64,000 nucleotides of DNA from Flavobacterium sp. 9R (GTDB taxonomy: Bacteria > Bacteroidota > Bacteroidia > Flavobacteriales > Flavobacteriaceae), in NCBI RefSeq assembly GCF_902506345.1, contig NZ_LR733413.1, positions 1,247,567-1,311,566 of the forward strand, given 5' to 3'. The translations under genes and the position numbers were made by a program. Positions 17,629-25,631 of the stretch are shown piece after piece; the first letter of the stretch is position 1, and each line of letters begins with the position of its first letter. Below the pieces are notes generated by a model. The model worked only from the letters and a program-made list of their open reading frames with translations, did no database searches and was not told the origin of the DNA.

Positions 17629-18270
17629 TTAGACACCCCATGTTGATGGTGATGCATTCCATTCTCTTAATGTGCTTTCCTCTTTTTCTGTAATGTATTG
17701 CTTGGCCACAGCTAAGTTGAGTAAGTTTTGATAATTACTCAAGGTATACAAGTCTAAATTGGCTTTTTTGAAATTTTCTTCCGAAACATCAAATCCATAA
17801 GTAAATATGGCTGCCATACCTTTTACTACAGCTCCAGCTTCTTTTAGTGCTTCAAAGGCTTGTAAACTACTTCCGCCAGTACTTATGAGGTCTTCCACAA
17901 TAACTACATTTTGTCCTTTTTGTAAAAAGCCTTCAATTTGGTTTTGTCTACCGTGTTTTTTTGGCTCAGGACGAACATATACGAATGGAAGTCCCATACT
18001 TTCAGCAACAAGCATTCCAATGCCTATGGCACCTGTAGCAACACCAGCAATAACATCTGGTTTCCCAAATTGTTTTTCGATGTGTTTAGAAAATTCGTCT
18101 CTCACATAATTTCTTATCACTGGAAATGAAAGAATTAGACGATTATCACAATAAATAGGAGATTTCCAGCCAGAAGCCCACGTAAAAGGATTTCCGGGAT
18201 TCAATTTAATTGCATTTATTTGCAAAAGCAATTCGGCTGTTTTTTCGGCAGTATCTTTATTAAAAATCAT
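17629..18270 (-). CDS. pyrE: Orotate phosphoribosyltransferase
   Basis: It makes orotidine 5'-phosphate from orotate and PRPP in pyrimidine synthesis. From ATG 18270 the product has 213 residues (MIFNKDTAEKTAELL...), with the PRPP-binding motif VVIVEDLISTGGSS and the catalytic-loop region EPKKHGRQNQIEG. An upstream ATG at 18303 would add 11 residues that fall inside the divergent NUDIX gene and over the -7 box, so 18270 is preferred. Only 7 bp separate its start from the NUDIX start. A promoter match places transcription initiation at or beside the ATG, so the mRNA may be leaderless. Confidence 0.95.
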   Translation of the reverse strand: MIFNKDTAEKTAELLLQINAIKLNPGNPFTWASGWKSPIYCDNRLILSFPVIRNYVRDEFSKHIEKQFGKPDVIAGVATGAIGIGMLVAESMGLPFVYVRPEPKKHGRQNQIEGFLQKGQNVVIVEDLISTGGSSLQAFEALKEAGAVVKGMAAIFTYGFDVSEENFKKANLDLYTLSNYQNLLNLAVAKQYITEKEESTLREWNASPSTWGV

Positions 18271-18274
18271 AATA

Positions 18275-18304
18275 CAAATGTATAAAGTTTTTGTTAACGA
18301 CAAA
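18275..18304 (-). promoter_or_regulatory. Promoter of pyrE lying inside the NUDIX coding start
   Basis: On the minus strand TTTG (18304-18301), an 18-bp spacer and TACATTTG (18282-18275) match the Bacteroidota consensus exactly. Only 4 nt lie between the -7 box and the pyrE ATG, so the transcript would have almost no leader. The box overlaps the NUDIX start codon. Confidence 0.6.
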
Positions 18305-18880
18305 CCACTTTTTTTGACAAATCAAATCTCTAAAGAGACAGATTTTGAATTATTTCTGCTAGATAGTATTGATGTAGAGCGAATTATAGTTAAAATTTTT
18401 CAAAATAAAATCCAGAAAGCCTATTTGTATCACCCTGATGAAAGGGAAATTATGAAAACATTGAAGGCAAAAATACCAGTTTGTAAAGCTGGAGGTGGAT
18501 TGGTTTATAATAAAAAAGGGGAAGTCTTGTTTATTTTTAGAAATGGGAAATGGGATTTGCCTAAAGGCGGAATAGAAAAAGGAGAGGAGATTGAAGTTAC
18601 CGCAAAGCGTGAGGTTGAAGAAGAAACGGGTGTCAATAAATTAGAAATCGTAAAGAAGTTACAAAAAACTTATCATGTTTTTAAGCGAAATGGCAAATAC
18701 AAACTCAAAGTGACCCATTGGTTTGAAATGCAGTCTAAGTTTGAGGGAACACCACAAGGACAACTAGAGGAGGGTATTGAAAAAGTAGCCTGGTTGAATC
18801 CTGAAGAAATCAAAGAGGCCTTAAAAAATTCCTATGAAAATATAAAATTGTTATTTGAAGAAGAAAAGCTCCTAAAATAG
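18278..18880 (+). CDS. NUDIX hydrolase
   Basis: A 200-residue protein that probably cleaves a nucleoside diphosphate linked to another moiety. The Nudix box GGIEKGEEIEVTAKREVEEETGV (about residues 97-119, with conserved G, RE..EE and G) is complete. An N-terminal domain of about 65 residues (MYKVFVNDKPLFLT...) precedes it and a C-terminal helix follows. The substrate is unknown. It is divergent from pyrE with 7 bp between starts, and its stop codon lies within the terminator stem. Confidence 0.92.
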   Translation: MYKVFVNDKPLFLTNQISKETDFELFLLDSIDVERIIVKIFQNKIQKAYLYHPDEREIMKTLKAKIPVCKAGGGLVYNKKGEVLFIFRNGKWDLPKGGIEKGEEIEVTAKREVEEETGVNKLEIVKKLQKTYHVFKRNGKYKLKVTHWFEMQSKFEGTPQGQLEEGIEKVAWLNPEEIKEALKNSYENIKLLFEEEKLLK

Positions 18881-18892
18881 GAGCTTTTTTTT
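18864..18892. terminator. Terminator at the NUDIX stop codon
   Basis: The stem AAAGCTCCTA / TAGGAGCTTT contains the TAG stop and is followed by T8. The converging M14 peptidase gene ends at once after it. Confidence 0.8.
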
Positions 18893-18893
18893 G

Positions 18894-20621
18894 CTATAAA
18901 ATTCGATATACTGGGTAATTGAGATGTGCTTTTTCGTAATAGTCGGAATGTTTATATATCCAGTCCAATTGTGCTTCTGGATTTTTATTAAAAGCAGGGT
19001 CTTTTGCTTTTAAGGCTTCAAATTCGGATTTTAAATTGGGATTGTCTTTTAGTAATTGAGCGGCTGTATCTTCGAAAACATAATCAGAATAGCCTTCTTT
19101 TTGTTGCAATAGCGTATCAAAGAAATTCCAATTAAAGAAGGAATCTACGCCTTCTGGCTCAAGTGTTTCTAAGAGGTATTTTATTCCTTTTTGTTGTGTA
19201 GTTATTAAAAAATCTCCTTTTCTAAAAGATACTTTTTCTATCGTTGACTTTACATTTGTATTACGATGCAAATAATGACCTTCGTAAGCATTGGGTGTGG
19301 TTTTAAAATCCGCAATACGATACCGTTCTACGGTTATTATGGTGTCTTTTTTTATTGGTTTGATACTGATTCCGTTGTGTTTTAATAAATCAATCACAGG
19401 CCAGAAACCTTGAGGAATTATATAATATCTAGGGATTTCAATTTCTTTTACTGCTTTGAATTCTTTGATGTAAGGAACTTCTTTTTTGTACGGTTTTGTA
19501 CGGTCATAAAACAAACGATTGCCAGTGGTTGCCTCGCTTTTTTTGTAACTAGCTTCAAAACCTAAGAAGGGGATAGTCGTTTTTTTAGTGGTATCCAGTT
19601 CCCATTTGATGGTGTACTTTTTATTTGGTAAATATTGCGCTTCATTCTGAACGCGTAGCAATTTTATTTTTTGATAATTAGTATCAGTAAAATCGATGGC
19701 TGAACGCATATATTCATAAGTTACTTTTACTCTGTCGGAGTAATTTTTTAGCATATGTGTTTCAACAACAAATCCGATAGTATTGAATAAGGAAGTGTAA
19801 CCTGTTGCAAAACGTGGACTTTCAAAAAACTGCCCAAAACCTTTATCAGGTGTGTCGGAAAAAGTATTGACATAGGGAGTGCTTTCTATTTTCTTTTTTT
19901 GTAAATCATTTACAATAGCGGGCATCATTTCTTCATTCAAAAAATTCCCCAAAGCTGTCCCTAATTTGTTGTGTTGGGTCATAATGTATGTCAATTTATA
20001 CTGATAATCCGAGCCATTACTGACGTGATTATCAATAAAAACATCGGGATTTGTCAAATGGAAAATTTCAACAAAACTTTTGGTGTTTTTGGTGTCTGAT
20101 TTTATGAAATCGCGATTCAAATCATAATTTCTAGCATTGCCTCTAAAACCATATTCTTCTGGACCATTTTGGTTGGCACGCGAAGTTGAATTTCTATTCA
20201 ATGCACCTCCTATGTTATAAACTGGAATACAGACTAAAACGGTGTTTTTAGGTGCTTTAATCTTACCTAGCGCCAAATCTCTGTATAATTGCATACTGGC
20301 ATCTATACCATCGGGTTCTCCAGCATGAATTCCATTATTAATAAGGATTACGGCTTTAGTAGTAGTGATTTTTTTAAAATCGAATTCTTTATCAGGATTA
20401 AAAACTACAATATGTAAAGGGAAACCACTGTCGGTCATTCCTGCTTCTTGTACTTTAATCGTTGGAAAGTCATTGGCTAAAAGTTTGTAATATTTAATGG
20501 TTTCCTCGTAGGTAGCAGATTGATTTCCATTTCCTTTTTCAAAAAAGGTGTCGTATTTATTGTTTTTTTGCGACAATACAGAAAGAGAGAATAGTAAAAG
20601 TAGGGTGAAGATAGATTTCAT
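18894..20621 (-). CDS. M14-family zinc carboxypeptidase, secreted
   Basis: This 575-residue protein (from ATG 20621) has a signal peptide (MKSIFTLLLLFSLSVLSQ). The M14 zinc motif is HAGEPDG (HxxE), followed further on by the third ligand in DNHVSNGSDY, with NYDLNRDFIK in the substrate-binding region between them. The long C-terminal part has no obvious repeats. An upstream ATG at 20648 would put nine residues before the signal peptide and would start inside a -7 box (TATATTTG, 20646-20653), so 20621 is chosen. It probably degrades peptides outside the cytoplasm; its specificity is unknown. Confidence 0.88.
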   Translation of the reverse strand: MKSIFTLLLLFSLSVLSQKNNKYDTFFEKGNGNQSATYEETIKYYKLLANDFPTIKVQEAGMTDSGFPLHIVVFNPDKEFDFKKITTTKAVILINNGIHAGEPDGIDASMQLYRDLALGKIKAPKNTVLVCIPVYNIGGALNRNSTSRANQNGPEEYGFRGNARNYDLNRDFIKSDTKNTKSFVEIFHLTNPDVFIDNHVSNGSDYQYKLTYIMTQHNKLGTALGNFLNEEMMPAIVNDLQKKKIESTPYVNTFSDTPDKGFGQFFESPRFATGYTSLFNTIGFVVETHMLKNYSDRVKVTYEYMRSAIDFTDTNYQKIKLLRVQNEAQYLPNKKYTIKWELDTTKKTTIPFLGFEASYKKSEATTGNRLFYDRTKPYKKEVPYIKEFKAVKEIEIPRYYIIPQGFWPVIDLLKHNGISIKPIKKDTIITVERYRIADFKTTPNAYEGHYLHRNTNVKSTIEKVSFRKGDFLITTQQKGIKYLLETLEPEGVDSFFNWNFFDTLLQQKEGYSDYVFEDTAAQLLKDNPNLKSEFEALKAKDPAFNKNPEAQLDWIYKHSDYYEKAHLNYPVYRIL

Positions 20622-20725
20622 TAGGTTGTTATTTTGAACAAAAGTCAAATATACTTATTTCTCTCAAAGTTTGATTGGAACTATTGTGTGAAAGGCTTAA
20701 AATAGGCACTGCCAACTATTTTGAC

Positions 20726-20733
20726 TACTTTTG
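20726..20733 (+). promoter_or_regulatory. -7 box just before the DEAD-box helicase ATG
   Basis: TACTTTTG matches TAnnTTTG exactly and ends 4 nt before the ATG, the same spacing as at pyrE. No TTG is visible at the -33 distance, so the promoter is only partly supported. Confidence 0.4.
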
Positions 20734-20737
20734 CAAT

Positions 20738-22084
20738 ATGAATACAACTCACAATTTCAATCCGATTCTTTCCAATTTGGGGATTTCAGCCTTAAATGAG
20801 ATGCAAGAAGTCTCGCATGATGCGATTATTAATGAAAATAATGTTTTATTGTTATCCCCAACAGGTTCGGGAAAAACATTGGCGTTCTTATTGCCTCTTT
20901 TCGTGCTTTTGCAGCCTGAGATTCTCTCTGTTCAATGTTTAATTTTAGTTCCTTCACGTGAATTAGGTTTGCAAATTGAGCAAGTTTGGAAAAAAATGGG
21001 TACAGGTTATAAGGTAAACGTTTGTTATGGAGGTCATTCAATTGATACTGAAATAAAAAACTTAAGTAATCCGCCTGCTATTTTGATAGGAACGCCGGGA
21101 AGAATTGCAGACCATATAGATAGAGGCACTTTTCGTTTAGATAAAATCCAAACCTTAGTTTTAGATGAATTTGATAAGTCTTTGCAACTTGGGTTTCACG
21201 AGCAAATGTCTTTTGTGATTGGAAAATTGTCTAAACTCAATAAGCGTGTGTTGGTTTCGGCTACTTCTGGTATTGAGATTCCTAAATACACTCGTGTTGT
21301 TAATCCATTGGTTTTAGATTTTATACCTGAACATAAAGAGGAAAATAATCTATCTCTTCAAATGATTGTTTCAAAGGATAAAGATAAATTGATGACCTTA
21401 TTCCAGTTGATATGCTCTTTGAAATCCGAAGCAGCAATTATTTTTTGTAACCATCGAGATGCTGCAGAGCGCATTAGTGATACGCTGAATGAAAAAGGGA
21501 TTTATGCTACTTACTATCATGGTGGTATGGACCAAGAAGAGCGAGAACGTGCTTTGATTCAGTTTAGAAATGGGAGTATGAGCTATTTAATTACTACCGA
21601 TTTAGCTGCTCGTGGATTGGATATTCCAGAAATGAAGCATGTTATTCATTATCATTTGCCTTTAAAGGAAGAAGAGTTTACACACAGAAATGGCCGAACA
21701 GCTCGTATGTTGGCCTCTGGTACGGCTTATTTAATTGTAAACGAAAGTGAAAAAAAGCTGGATTACATTGATTATTCTATGCCGGTCTTGGAGCTAAGTT
21801 CTACGACAACGTTACCAAAACCACCACAGTTTCAAACAATTTACATTAGCGGAGGTAAAAAAAACAAACTCAATAAGATTGATATTGTTGGTTTCTTTTC
21901 TCAAAAGGGGAAGCTAGAAAAAGGTGATTTAGGATTGATTGAAGTCAAAGATTTTATCTCTTTTGCAGCTGTAAAATACAATAAAGTCAAAGATTTACTT
22001 CGTTTAGTGAAAGATGAAAAGATGAAAGGTAAAAAGTTTAAGATTGAAGTGGCTAGAAAAGTAATCAAAAAAGAAGAAGATTAG
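20738..22084 (+). CDS. DEAD-box RNA helicase, DbpA-like
   Basis: An ATP-dependent RNA helicase of about 448 residues from ATG 20738. Motifs are the Q-motif region (NALNEMQ-like), Walker A SPTGSGKT, PSRELGLQIE, the motif II variant DEFD in place of DEAD, SATSG, and HRNGRTAR in the second RecA domain. The C-terminal ~70 residues (KIDIVGFFSQKG...GKKFKIEVARK) resemble the DbpA RNA-binding domain, which targets 23S rRNA helix 92, so a ribosome-assembly role is likely. The upstream extension to 20675 is ignored because it reads through the TACTTTTG -7 box, which ends 4 nt before this ATG. Confidence 0.92.
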   Translation: MNTTHNFNPILSNLGISALNEMQEVSHDAIINENNVLLLSPTGSGKTLAFLLPLFVLLQPEILSVQCLILVPSRELGLQIEQVWKKMGTGYKVNVCYGGHSIDTEIKNLSNPPAILIGTPGRIADHIDRGTFRLDKIQTLVLDEFDKSLQLGFHEQMSFVIGKLSKLNKRVLVSATSGIEIPKYTRVVNPLVLDFIPEHKEENNLSLQMIVSKDKDKLMTLFQLICSLKSEAAIIFCNHRDAAERISDTLNEKGIYATYYHGGMDQEERERALIQFRNGSMSYLITTDLAARGLDIPEMKHVIHYHLPLKEEEFTHRNGRTARMLASGTAYLIVNESEKKLDYIDYSMPVLELSSTTTLPKPPQFQTIYISGGKKNKLNKIDIVGFFSQKGKLEKGDLGLIEVKDFISFAAVKYNKVKDLLRLVKDEKMKGKKFKIEVARKVIKKEED

Positions 22085-22227
22085 TTTTTGTAATTTACTG
22101 TATTCTAGTTTTTTATGAGGTTTTTAAGATTTTTTATTTTTTATTGTTAATAAATTAAAATTCTGAGCATCAAATTTTAATAATTATTCCGTTTTTTTAG
22201 GGTTGAATAATAAACCCCAAATTAATT

Positions 22228-22671
22228 ATGAAAAAAATTATTACGATTGCAGTTTTGTTGTTTAGTGTAGTGACTTTTGGTCAAATCAAGGTGCTTCAAA
22301 CCGTGCCAATAGAAAAATTAGGAAGAGTAAATTCTAATTTTTATATTCAAAAAATGGGCGATGAGTACACTGTTTATTATGCTAGTATGCAAAATGAAGA
22401 AGAAGCAGCTAGTGTAAAAAAGTTTACATTCAAAGATGTTGATAACGCTTACAACAGTTTGCATACCATTATCACCAATGGATTTTCAGCTTCTCCGTTA
22501 AGTGACATTAAATTAGAATTGCCTAATAACTATGTTTGGTTGCATTATAATGTTGGTGGTCCAGGTAAAGTTACTGTGCAATTTATGGTTTCAAGTAAAG
22601 AAGGTGTTTCGAATAATATCTCAGAACCATTGACGCCAGAACAAGTTGATAAACTGTTCCAAAAAGCATAA
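22228..22671 (+). CDS. Small secreted protein of unknown function
   Basis: A 147-residue protein with a clear signal peptide (MKKIITIAVLLFSVVTFGQ, cleaved after residue ~18). I do not recognise a family. The mature part is predicted alpha/beta, with no Cys and no repeats, and contains an HYNVGGPGKVTVQFMVSS strand region. It lies between the helicase gene and a bidirectional terminator, about 140 bp from the helicase. That gap is AT-rich and shows no clear promoter. Confidence 0.65.
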   Translation: MKKIITIAVLLFSVVTFGQIKVLQTVPIEKLGRVNSNFYIQKMGDEYTVYYASMQNEEEAASVKKFTFKDVDNAYNSLHTIITNGFSASPLSDIKLELPNNYVWLHYNVGGPGKVTVQFMVSSKEGVSNNISEPLTPEQVDKLFQKA

Positions 22672-22692
22672 TTCAGCTTACAAGATTGAAAT

Positions 22693-22727
22693 AAAAAAGT
22701 CTATTCTGCTCAAGAATAGACTTTTTT
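22693..22727. terminator. Bidirectional terminator
   Basis: A perfect 15-bp stem (22693-22707 and 22713-22727) has a 5-nt loop with A6 on one side and T6 on the other, between two converging genes. Confidence 0.85.
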
Positions 22728-22747
22728 GTTTGTTGAAGTTGCTAAGA

Positions 22748-23314
22748 TTATATTTTCTTCACGTATTGTGTTATGATTACAATTTGTTGACCATCAACTT
22801 TTCCTTCGATGTATTCAGCATTTTCATGATCCAAACGAATATTTCTTACAGCAGTTCCTTGTTTGGCCACCATACTAGAACCTTTTACTTTCAAATCTTT
22901 GATTAAGACTACAGAATCACCGTGTTCTAGAATTACGCCATTACTATCTCTGTGAATAATTTTATTTTCATCTTCTTCACCTTCGCCAGTTGCTTGAGCC
23001 CATGCCAAATCATCTTCGTCTAGGTACATTTGGTCTAGTAATTCTTGATTGCGCAATCTGCTCAACATTCGCCAAGAAAGAACTTGAACCGGAAGGTGCT
23101 CGCTCCACATGCTGTCATTCAAGCATCTCCAAAGATTAATATCCATTTTTTCAGGATTTTCTATTTGGTCAATAAGCGTAGCGTTGATTAAAACACTTTC
23201 ATCTAGTCCACCTTTTCGAGTGGGAAGAATTTGATATACTTTTAAATCTTCGGTAACACCTGAAAGTTCACATTTTCCTCCACTGCGTTTGTTTAATTCT
23301 CTTTCTATACTCAT
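22748..23314 (-). CDS. PhnA-like (YjdM-type) zinc-ribbon protein
   Basis: A 188-residue cytoplasmic protein of the PhnA/YjdM family. The C-terminal domain (ILEHGDSVVLIKDLKVKGSSMVAKQGTAVRNIRLD...IEGKVDGQQIVIITQYVKKI) is the conserved family core. The N-terminal part (MSIERELNKRSGGKCELSG) retains a C..C-like start but lacks a full zinc ribbon. The family was named for a supposed role in phosphonate use that is now doubted; no phn genes are nearby. A promoter (TTG at 23368-23366, 20-bp spacer, TATTTTTG at 23345-23338) precedes it. Confidence 0.85.
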   Translation of the reverse strand: MSIERELNKRSGGKCELSGVTEDLKVYQILPTRKGGLDESVLINATLIDQIENPEKMDINLWRCLNDSMWSEHLPVQVLSWRMLSRLRNQELLDQMYLDEDDLAWAQATGEGEEDENKIIHRDSNGVILEHGDSVVLIKDLKVKGSSMVAKQGTAVRNIRLDHENAEYIEGKVDGQQIVIITQYVKKI

Positions 23315-23337
23315 TTTTAGTATTCTTAATTATTTGG

Positions 23338-23368
23338 CAAAAATAGGGCTAATTACTAGCTTCTACAA
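23338..23368 (-). promoter_or_regulatory. Promoter for the PhnA-like gene
   Basis: On the minus strand TTG, 20 bp and TATTTTTG fit the Bacteroidota consensus, giving a leader of about 20 nt before the ATG at 23314. Confidence 0.5.
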
Positions 23369-23387
23369 CTTGTCAGGGGGATTGTTG

Positions 23388-23852
23388 CTATTTGTGTAAT
23401 TTTACTCTTACTGCGTCTGGGACTAACATTTCGTATTCTCCGTGGTTTCGAATTACATCACGCACAATACTCGAGCTGATATAAGAAGTTCGAGCTGCTG
23501 TTAATAAAAAGACGGTTTCTATTTTAGACAGTCGGCGATTGGTGTGAGCAATGGCTTTTTCGAATTCGAAGTCGGCAGGATTGCGGAGTCCTCTCAAGAT
23601 AAAATTGGCTTCAAGTTTGTGACACAAATCGATGGTCAATCCTTCATAGGTAATCACCGTTACTTTAGGTTCATTTTTGAAAGTTTCTTCAATAAAGCGT
23701 TTTCTTTCGTCTAATGAAAACATGTATTTTTTTTCGGCATTGACACCAATTGCGATTACGATTTCATCAAAAAGGGAGATGCCTCTTTTGATGATGTCTT
23801 CGTGACCTAGGGTTATCGGGTCAAATGATCCTGGGAATATGGCTTTTTTCAT
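23388..23852 (-). CDS. coaD: Pantetheine-phosphate adenylyltransferase
   Basis: It transfers AMP from ATP to 4'-phosphopantetheine, the penultimate step of coenzyme A synthesis. The 154-residue length fits the family. The nucleotidyltransferase motif is PGSFDPITLGHED (residues 7-19, containing TxGH), and the GLRNPADFEFE and YISSSIVRDV motifs are present. It follows ddl by about 60 bp on the same strand and may be co-transcribed with it. Confidence 0.97.
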   Translation of the reverse strand: MKKAIFPGSFDPITLGHEDIIKRGISLFDEIVIAIGVNAEKKYMFSLDERKRFIEETFKNEPKVTVITYEGLTIDLCHKLEANFILRGLRNPADFEFEKAIAHTNRRLSKIETVFLLTAARTSYISSSIVRDVIRNHGEYEMLVPDAVRVKLHK

Positions 23853-23912
23853 TTTTTTAGGTTGTGTGTTGCTAAGAACCTAGTGGCTTATAATTTTTAG
23901 CCACTCAGATAC

Positions 23913-24884
23913 TTAATTTAGTGCTAACTCAATAGCATTAGTAAACAAATCTTCAAGAGAAATTCCGGCAGCTCTCGCTTGTTGTGGAATCAAACTTTCG
24001 GTAGTTAGACCAGGAATAGTGTTCATTTCTAGCATGTGTGGTTCGCCATCGACAATTATGAATTCGCTTCGTGAAAAGCCTTTCATTTTCAAAACTTCAT
24101 AGACGCGTTTTGCAATGTCACCTACTTTTTGAGTCATTTCATCAGAAATACGAGCTGGAGTAATTTCTTGTGATTTTCCCTCATATTTGGCCTCATAATC
24201 AAAGAAATCATTATCAGAAACAATTTCAGTAATAGGTAAGACAGTGATTTTTCCTTGGTAATTGATGACACCAACAGATACTTCAGTTCCATCTAAGAAA
24301 CTTTCAATAATGATTTCATTATCTTCTTTATAAGCAACTTCGATAGCGATAGGTAGTTCGGCTTCTGTTTTTACTTTAGAAATTCCAAAACTAGAACCCG
24401 CTTTATTCGGTTTTACGAAGCAAGGCAGTCCTACTTTTTTTACGATTTCGGCTGTGTTGATAAGGTCACCTTTGTTTAGGTAATAAGAAGTTGCTGTTTT
24501 AATTCCATAAGGTTTTAAAACCGATAATAAATCTCTTTTATTGAAGGTTAGTGCGGCTTGATAATAATCACAGGCCGTTTGTGGGATACCTAAAAGTTCA
24601 AAATAAGCTTGTAGTAAACCGTCTTCTCCAGGCGTACCGTGAATGGCGTTGAACACACAATCGAAGGTAATTTTAGTTCCATTTACAGTTACAGAAAAAT
24701 CATTGCGATCGATTGGGAATTCGGCATCATTTGCATCTACATACACCCATTTTTCTTTAAAAATGTGTATTCTGTATCCGTTATATTTAGTCTTGTCTAG
24801 AGTTTGGTAAACTACATTTCCGCTGATTAGAGAGATTTTGTATTCGCTAGAATAGCCTCCCATGATGATAGCAATATTTTTCAT
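23913..24884 (-). CDS. ddl: D-alanine--D-alanine ligase
   Basis: It joins two D-alanines with ATP for the peptidoglycan stem peptide. The 323-residue ATP-grasp protein shows GGYSSEYKISLISG at the N-terminus, HGTPGEDGLLQ, KPNKAGSSFGISKVK, and the metal-binding EMNTIPGLT near the end. It is divergent from the PASTA-protein gene, with 120 bp between them. A possible -7 box (TAATTTTG, 24949-24942) and palindromes at 24899-24931 lie in that gap. Confidence 0.97.
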   Translation of the reverse strand: MKNIAIIMGGYSSEYKISLISGNVVYQTLDKTKYNGYRIHIFKEKWVYVDANDAEFPIDRNDFSVTVNGTKITFDCVFNAIHGTPGEDGLLQAYFELLGIPQTACDYYQAALTFNKRDLLSVLKPYGIKTATSYYLNKGDLINTAEIVKKVGLPCFVKPNKAGSSFGISKVKTEAELPIAIEVAYKEDNEIIIESFLDGTEVSVGVINYQGKITVLPITEIVSDNDFFDYEAKYEGKSQEITPARISDEMTQKVGDIAKRVYEVLKMKGFSRSEFIIVDGEPHMLEMNTIPGLTTESLIPQQARAAGISLEDLFTNAIELALN

Positions 24885-24898
24885 TTTAAATGTTTAAT

Positions 24899-24931
24899 CG
24901 GTTAACCGTTTAATCGATCAAAAGATTAAAC
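24899..24931. promoter_or_regulatory. Palindromes in the ddl / PASTA intergenic region
   Basis: CGGTTAACCG (24899-24908) is a perfect 10-bp palindrome. It is followed by GTTTAATC (24908-24915) and its inverse GATTAAAC (24924-24931) around an 8-nt loop, and TTTAATCG is also directly repeated (24893 and 24909). They lie in the presumed ddl leader and could be an operator or an RNA hairpin. Confidence 0.4.
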
Positions 24932-24975
24932 GTATTCAAAACAAAATTATCATTTTTTTTGAAACGAAATACCTT

Positions 24976-24983
24976 TATCTTTG
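24976..24983 (+). promoter_or_regulatory. -7 box for the PASTA-protein gene
   Basis: TATCTTTG matches TAnnTTTG exactly, 21 nt before the ATG at 25005. No TTG occurs at the expected -33 distance. Confidence 0.4.
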
Positions 24984-25004
24984 TTGCTTCTTAAAAATTA
25001 ATTT

Positions 25005-25631
25005 ATGAGTTTACGTAAGTATCTTACTAGTCGCGTTTTTTTCGGGCAATTATTTACAGCCATTGCTATTATTGCTGTTTTGGCCTATTTATTTATGCAT
25101 TGGTTAACGTTTACAACGGATCATGGACATGAAATCGCTGTCCCTAATTTAGCTAAATTAACGGAAGAGCAAGTAGAGGAGAAGTTAGATGATTTAGACC
25201 TAGATTATGTCCTTTTGGATAGTGTAGACTATAGAGACGATTACCCAAAATTTAGTGTAGTGGAGCAAGATCCTTTGCCAGGTACCAAAGTTAAGGTAGG
25301 TCGAAAAGTATACATCAAAATTAATTCTTCTGGTTTTTCTTCCATCCGAATTCCAAATTTGATAGAAAAGACGTATCGCGAGGCTGTGCCTACTCTGAAA
25401 GCACTAGGATTAGAAGCTGGAACGGTTACTTATATACCAAATTTAGCCAAAGATATGGTTCTTGAAATGCGTTTTAAAGGTAGAAATCTAAAAGCTGGAG
25501 ATCGAGTTTTAAAAGCCTCTAAAATTGATTTGGTTTTAGGAGATGGAAAAGCTACTTATGAAGATGAAGCGGCCAAAGACAGTTTACAAGCTCCTGCAGT
25601 AGAATCAGAAACACCTGTGAATGAACAATAA
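25005..25631 (+). CDS. Membrane-anchored PASTA-domain protein
   Basis: A 208-residue protein with one N-terminal membrane segment (about 12-34, VFFGQLFTAIAIIAVLAYLF) followed by two PASTA-like domains (about 42-110 and 111-180). The first runs from VPNLAKLTEEQVEEKL to VKVGRKVYIKIN, the second from IPNLIEKTYREAVPTLKALGL to DLVLGDG. PASTA domains bind peptidoglycan or muropeptides. There is no kinase or transpeptidase domain. Its place opposite ddl supports a cell-wall role. It overlaps the pseudouridine synthase gene by 11 bp. Confidence 0.9.
   Translation: MSLRKYLTSRVFFGQLFTAIAIIAVLAYLFMHWLTFTTDHGHEIAVPNLAKLTEEQVEEKLDDLDLDYVLLDSVDYRDDYPKFSVVEQDPLPGTKVKVGRKVYIKINSSGFSSIRIPNLIEKTYREAVPTLKALGLEAGTVTYIPNLAKDMVLEMRFKGRNLKAGDRVLKASKIDLVLGDGKATYEDEAAKDSLQAPAVESETPVNEQ

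Noticed and set aside
18271..18303. Longer pyrE start at 18303
   Set aside because: It would run through the divergent NUDIX start and the -7 box; family alignment favours MIFNKD at 18270.
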